Origin: Planctomycetota bacterium
Lineage (GTDB): Bacteria; Planctomycetota; Phycisphaerae; Phycisphaerales; UBA1924
Reading direction: 5' to 3'
DNA: 64,000 nt
Assembly: GCA_018968885.1 (NCBI GenBank)
Contig: JAGWZK010000015.1
Coordinates: forward strand, 1 to 64,000
The position numbers and the translations under genes were made by a program. The notes below the pieces were generated by a model. That model ran no database searches. It was not told where the DNA came from and saw only the letters and a list, made by a program, of their open reading frames with translations. Of this stretch, positions 61,020-64,000 are shown piece after piece; within the stretch, counting starts at the first letter, position 1, and the number at the start of each line of letters is the position of its first letter.

Positions 61020-62735
61020 ATGCCCGACACTCGCGCCGAACACCCGCTGACCCTGGAGCCAATTCTGGCCATGGGTATTACTCAGGCCATGGGTCCGGTG
61101 GTGATTCAGCCCGGACGGCCGGTGACGCTCGGTCGCAGTGCCGAGGCGGACATCGTTCTGGCGGATGAGACCCACACCTTGAGCCGCAAACACGCCGAGC
61201 TTTCGCGGCGTGGCGATCGCTGGGTGGTCAGCGATCTGGCGAGTCGTCACGGGACATTCCTGAACGGCGTGCGCCTTGAGTCCGGTGATTATCAGGAGGT
61301 CCGTTCTGGCGATTCGATTCGCTTTGGCCCTTGGTCATTCATCGCGAGGATTCATAGCGAAGACAGCGGGCGCGTGAGCTCCACATCCATCGTCACCAGC
61401 ATGGATTCTGGTGCAGAGCTGCGCGTTGAGCAGATTCCTGAGCGAGAACTCGCGCTGCGTGCTCAGGCCAAGCTTGATCTGCTGCTGGAGAATGCCGCTG
61501 CCATTGCCAGTGCTGCCAGTGAGCGGCTGATGGCCGAGACAGTGCTTAGTGTGCTGGTTCGTGGCACCGGGTTCCCTCGCGCTGCATTCGTCAAACCCAG
61601 TGGCAACGATCAGGTCGAACTTGTCGCCACGCTCGGTGGCGAGGCGGGCACACTTGGTTTCTCTTTGTCGCGTTCGCTGTTGCGGGCCGCCGCCGAAGGG
61701 CGTGTGGTTCGATTGGATGCCTCGGCTGTGGCAGCGCCCGATTACGGCCAATCAATCATGTCGCTGGGCATTCACTCGGCGTTGTGTGCCCCTGTGATGA
61801 TCGGTGGCGCATTGACCGCACTGATTTATCTCGATGCCCGCGGCCAGGAGCGTGATGTGCAGCCCGATGCCGCGGCGTTCTGTTCTGCGGTGGCTCGCCT
61901 CGCGGGGCTCTCACTCTCAAATCTCAAACGGGTTGAACTTGAGCAGCGACAAAAAGTGGTGAGTCTGGAATTGCACGCCGCTCGCGAGGCCCAGAAACTC
62001 ATCATGCCTCCTTTGGCGCGGGAATTTGAAGTGGGTTCGGGCAAGGGTGTGCGCTACGCCATGCATTCACGCCCCGGCCGTCTTGTGTCGGGGGATCTCT
62101 TTGACGTGCTGGCCCTGCCGGACGGCAAAGTTGGTGTGTTTCTCGGCGACGTGGCTGGCAAGGGCGCTGGCGCTGCGGTGCTCATGGCTGCGGCACAATC
62201 GCACTTGCATGCCTTGCTCAAGCAGCACGATGAACCGGGATACGTTGTGCAGCGTTTGAATGACTATCTCTCTGACAGAGTGCAATCCGGCAGCTTTGTC
62301 ACGCTGTTTGCCGCCATTATCGATCCTCCTCGCGACGGCCGGCCCGGCCTGCTTCGGTACGCGGACGCAGGGCATGGATACTGGCTCGTGCGGCAGGGTG
62401 CAGCGGTCGCCGCCAAACCCGATGTCAGTGGGGGCCCACCGGTGGGCGTGCTGGGTGGCTTCCCCTATCAGACCGAAACCGTCGATCTGATTCCCGGTTC
62501 GCGGCTGGTGGTCTACTCCGACGGTGTGCACGAGCAGCGCACAACCGACGGCGAGGAATTCGGCTTGGCTCGAACCCTGGCGGCCCTGCACGATTCTCCC
62601 GATGCACGCACCGATGTTGAGCGTTTGCTCTCCGCACTCACGGTCGCGGCTGGACCTCAACACGCGATGCCCAACACTGTGGGTGATATCGCATTTGCGG
62701 ATGACGTCACCATCGCCAGTTTCGAAATCGATTGA
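61020..62735 (+). CDS. FHA-GAF-SpoIIE (PP2C) serine phosphatase
   Basis: A 571-aa cytoplasmic signalling protein. FHA domain (~20-110: LGRSAEADIVL, SRKHAELSRRG, SRHGTFLNGVRL) should bind phosphothreonine. A GAF-like domain (~155-300) may bind a small ligand. The SpoIIE-type phosphatase (~330-571) has SGDLFDVLALPDGKVGVFLG, GDVAGKGAGAAVLMAA and YSDGVHEQRTTDGEEFG with the metal-binding Asp residues. It starts 15 bases after the GH13 gene. A likely target is a STAS protein such as the one at 38667-39026. Confidence 0.92.
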   Translation: MPDTRAEHPLTLEPILAMGITQAMGPVVIQPGRPVTLGRSAEADIVLADETHTLSRKHAELSRRGDRWVVSDLASRHGTFLNGVRLESGDYQEVRSGDSIRFGPWSFIARIHSEDSGRVSSTSIVTSMDSGAELRVEQIPERELALRAQAKLDLLLENAAAIASAASERLMAETVLSVLVRGTGFPRAAFVKPSGNDQVELVATLGGEAGTLGFSLSRSLLRAAAEGRVVRLDASAVAAPDYGQSIMSLGIHSALCAPVMIGGALTALIYLDARGQERDVQPDAAAFCSAVARLAGLSLSNLKRVELEQRQKVVSLELHAAREAQKLIMPPLAREFEVGSGKGVRYAMHSRPGRLVSGDLFDVLALPDGKVGVFLGDVAGKGAGAAVLMAAAQSHLHALLKQHDEPGYVVQRLNDYLSDRVQSGSFVTLFAAIIDPPRDGRPGLLRYADAGHGYWLVRQGAAVAAKPDVSGGPPVGVLGGFPYQTETVDLIPGSRLVVYSDGVHEQRTTDGEEFGLARTLAALHDSPDARTDVERLLSALTVAAGPQHAMPNTVGDIAFADDVTIASFEID

Positions 62736-62741
62736 ATTGCT

Positions 62742-64000
62742 TTACCAGATCCAGCGCATGCGGCCAAAGTCGAGCATGGGAATATCGCCACGCCTGCCGA
62801 TGCCGGGGAGATACACCAAGACGGCCTTGCCGATCATCAAGCGCTGATCGACGACGCCCGGCTGATCTTTGAACTCGTTCGCCACCCACGGATTCGGCAC
62901 ATCCCACAGGCGCCCGTCTGAAGACGCCGGGCTGTTGTCGCCACAGCAGAAGAACTCTCCTGATCCCAACGTGAGCGTGCTGAATGGATTGGTGGCCAGC
63001 GCTGGCTGCCCTGCGCGGGTGTGCACATCGCCGGTTTCCTGATTCTGGGGTGAGTAGATCGCGGCTTGATAATGAATGTCGCGTGCCAGGACCACGTGAT
63101 ACATCTCCAATGCCGAACCTGAGAATTCAAACCACGCCTGCGACCGTGTCATCGCGCTGGCCTGATTCAGCGCGGTCAATCTATCACGCTGCCATACTCC
63201 GGCCTTGACCGAATCAATGCCGATGACATTCTGCAGACGCTCATCCGGCTTCCAGTCGTACGTCGCATAGGCGATCCGCTTTCCATCAACGTAGAGCGAA
63301 AGCGATTGATCTGCGTGCCAGAACTCCACCGGTGTGGCCACTCCCACCTCCAGCGTGGCATTGGCAGTCGCCATCGATGTCCAGGCGCCGTCAGTGCCCT
63401 TGCGCATCTCAATGGTGGCCGTGCTCCCTTCAATTCTGGCTCGGAACTGGTGACCGCGCGCTTCGATCACTGCCGCGGTCTTCAGCCCTGCGGTGTCGGG
63501 CTTGATGTTCGCTGCAATCTTGATGTCCGAAACCGGATACACCAGTGCATACAAAGACCCGCGGCGGAAGAAGTTGTCCAGATTTGGTTTCGGACCAAAC
63601 AACGATGCGTACAGATCATTGGAAACAAACTGGGGAATCTGGTTGTATGGATACACATCCACGATGGGCAAGCGAGCGTGGTCCCACGCCAGCCGCGTGG
63701 TGTCGGTGGATGAATACCGATACACGCTCTTGCGGCTCATGTCCCAGCCGGAACCACTGCCCAGCCACGGAGTTTGGAATGAGCCGCGATTGATAGTGGT
63801 AGTTGTGCTGGGAATGGGTGTGTAGGCACTGTCAAAGAGCAGTTGCCACACCGCGCGCTGCACGATCTCGGGCTTACGCTGAATGTTCCACGCGCTCCCG
63901 GTCCAACTCTGTTCATTCGGGACTCCTGCAGTTGCAGGGCGTGCAAAGACATCACCCTCCACCAGCGCGACATCCTCACCGGGAAGCCCCAGCAGACGCT
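62742..64000 (-). CDS. lepB: Signal peptidase I with large insertion (5' end beyond window)
   Basis: At least 419 aa of an S26 signal peptidase; the start and catalytic Ser/Lys lie past the right edge. The visible part begins RLLGLPGEDVALVEGDVF, the family segment after the catalytic Lys. The conserved box FFCCGDNSPASSDGRLW comes about 320 residues later, then VDQRLMIGKAVLVY. In ordinary enzymes these are some 40-120 residues apart. The insertion contains a beta-sandwich-like stretch (ATPVEFWHADQSLSLYVDGK) resembling LamG-type folds. Confidence 0.85.
   Translation of the reverse strand, partial: RLLGLPGEDVALVEGDVFARPATAGVPNEQSWTGSAWNIQRKPEIVQRAVWQLLFDSAYTPIPSTTTTINRGSFQTPWLGSGSGWDMSRKSVYRYSSTDTTRLAWDHARLPIVDVYPYNQIPQFVSNDLYASLFGPKPNLDNFFRRGSLYALVYPVSDIKIAANIKPDTAGLKTAAVIEARGHQFRARIEGSTATIEMRKGTDGAWTSMATANATLEVGVATPVEFWHADQSLSLYVDGKRIAYATYDWKPDERLQNVIGIDSVKAGVWQRDRLTALNQASAMTRSQAWFEFSGSALEMYHVVLARDIHYQAAIYSPQNQETGDVHTRAGQPALATNPFSTLTLGSGEFFCCGDNSPASSDGRLWDVPNPWVANEFKDQPGVVDQRLMIGKAVLVYLPGIGRRGDIPMLDFGRMRWIW

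Overview
The window is about 60% GC, contains no rRNA or tRNA that I can find, and reads as chromosomal sequence from a planctomycete, most likely of the Phycisphaerae. The evidence is: a secreted subtilase ending in tandem calcium-loop repeats of the DFNGD…FFDYLDF type, stand-alone pseudopilin-like proteins, an R/D-rich secreted protein with collagen-like triplets, a VPAP…RRRR C-terminal sorting-like tail, weak Shine-Dalgarno use with many GTG starts, and gene ends overlapping as ATGA or GTGA. Species cannot be named from the sequence.

Layout. 1-5.4 kb: octamer repeats, ftsK with a clear terminator, and a divergent pair (membrane-anchored protein and pseudopilin). 5.4-7.6 kb: a lower-GC patch with two unknown membrane or secreted proteins, next to a REP-like inverted hairpin pair. 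7.7-15.1 kb: fatty-acid synthesis in two opposed groups, fabD / lipoprotein / fabG on plus and rpmF-plsX-fabH on minus, the latter followed by a PIN toxin with its probable partner. 15.2-27.1 kb: an ABC-2 permease, then a plus-strand run of three different SPFH (HflK/HflC-like) proteins, an ABC ATPase, a large ABC permease and a conserved-looking 648-aa membrane-anchored protein; this is the best candidate in the window for an undescribed system. 27.2-33.0 kb: purC, a degenerate GH10-like protein, ribF, an NrnA-type DHH phosphoesterase and an orphan DNA methyltransferase in a tightly coupled run.

34.2-39.5 kb: an unknown acidic protein, a 1263-aa secretin with a long structured leader and strong terminator, then a STAS anti-anti-sigma factor and a RsbW-like kinase. 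39.6-46.2 kb: aroC, an APC permease, a DUF885 lipoprotein, a 300-bp inverted-repeat element that carries a second octamer array, an MlaE-type permease and a UbiA prenyltransferase. 46.2-50.7 kb: a promoter-terminator unit that could be a small RNA or attenuator, a GbsR-like regulator, a cyclophilin, a frameshifted DUF1328 gene, a PAS-LuxR regulator and two low-complexity or sorted secreted proteins. 50.8-54.1 kb: a cytochrome c/sugar dehydrogenase fusion, a cytochrome b562-like protein and an alkaline-phosphatase-superfamily enzyme. 54.1-64 kb: rpoN, recR, the subtilase, a second promoter-terminator unit closely resembling the first, a GH13 enzyme, a FHA-GAF-SpoIIE phosphatase, and a signal peptidase I with a large insertion that runs off the right edge.

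Functional themes: envelope biogenesis (fatty acids, SPFH scaffolds, secretin, signal peptidase, MlaE), partner-switch signalling (STAS, RsbW-like kinase and a SpoIIE phosphatase 22 kb away) and housekeeping metabolism. All assignments come from reading motifs; no database search was run.
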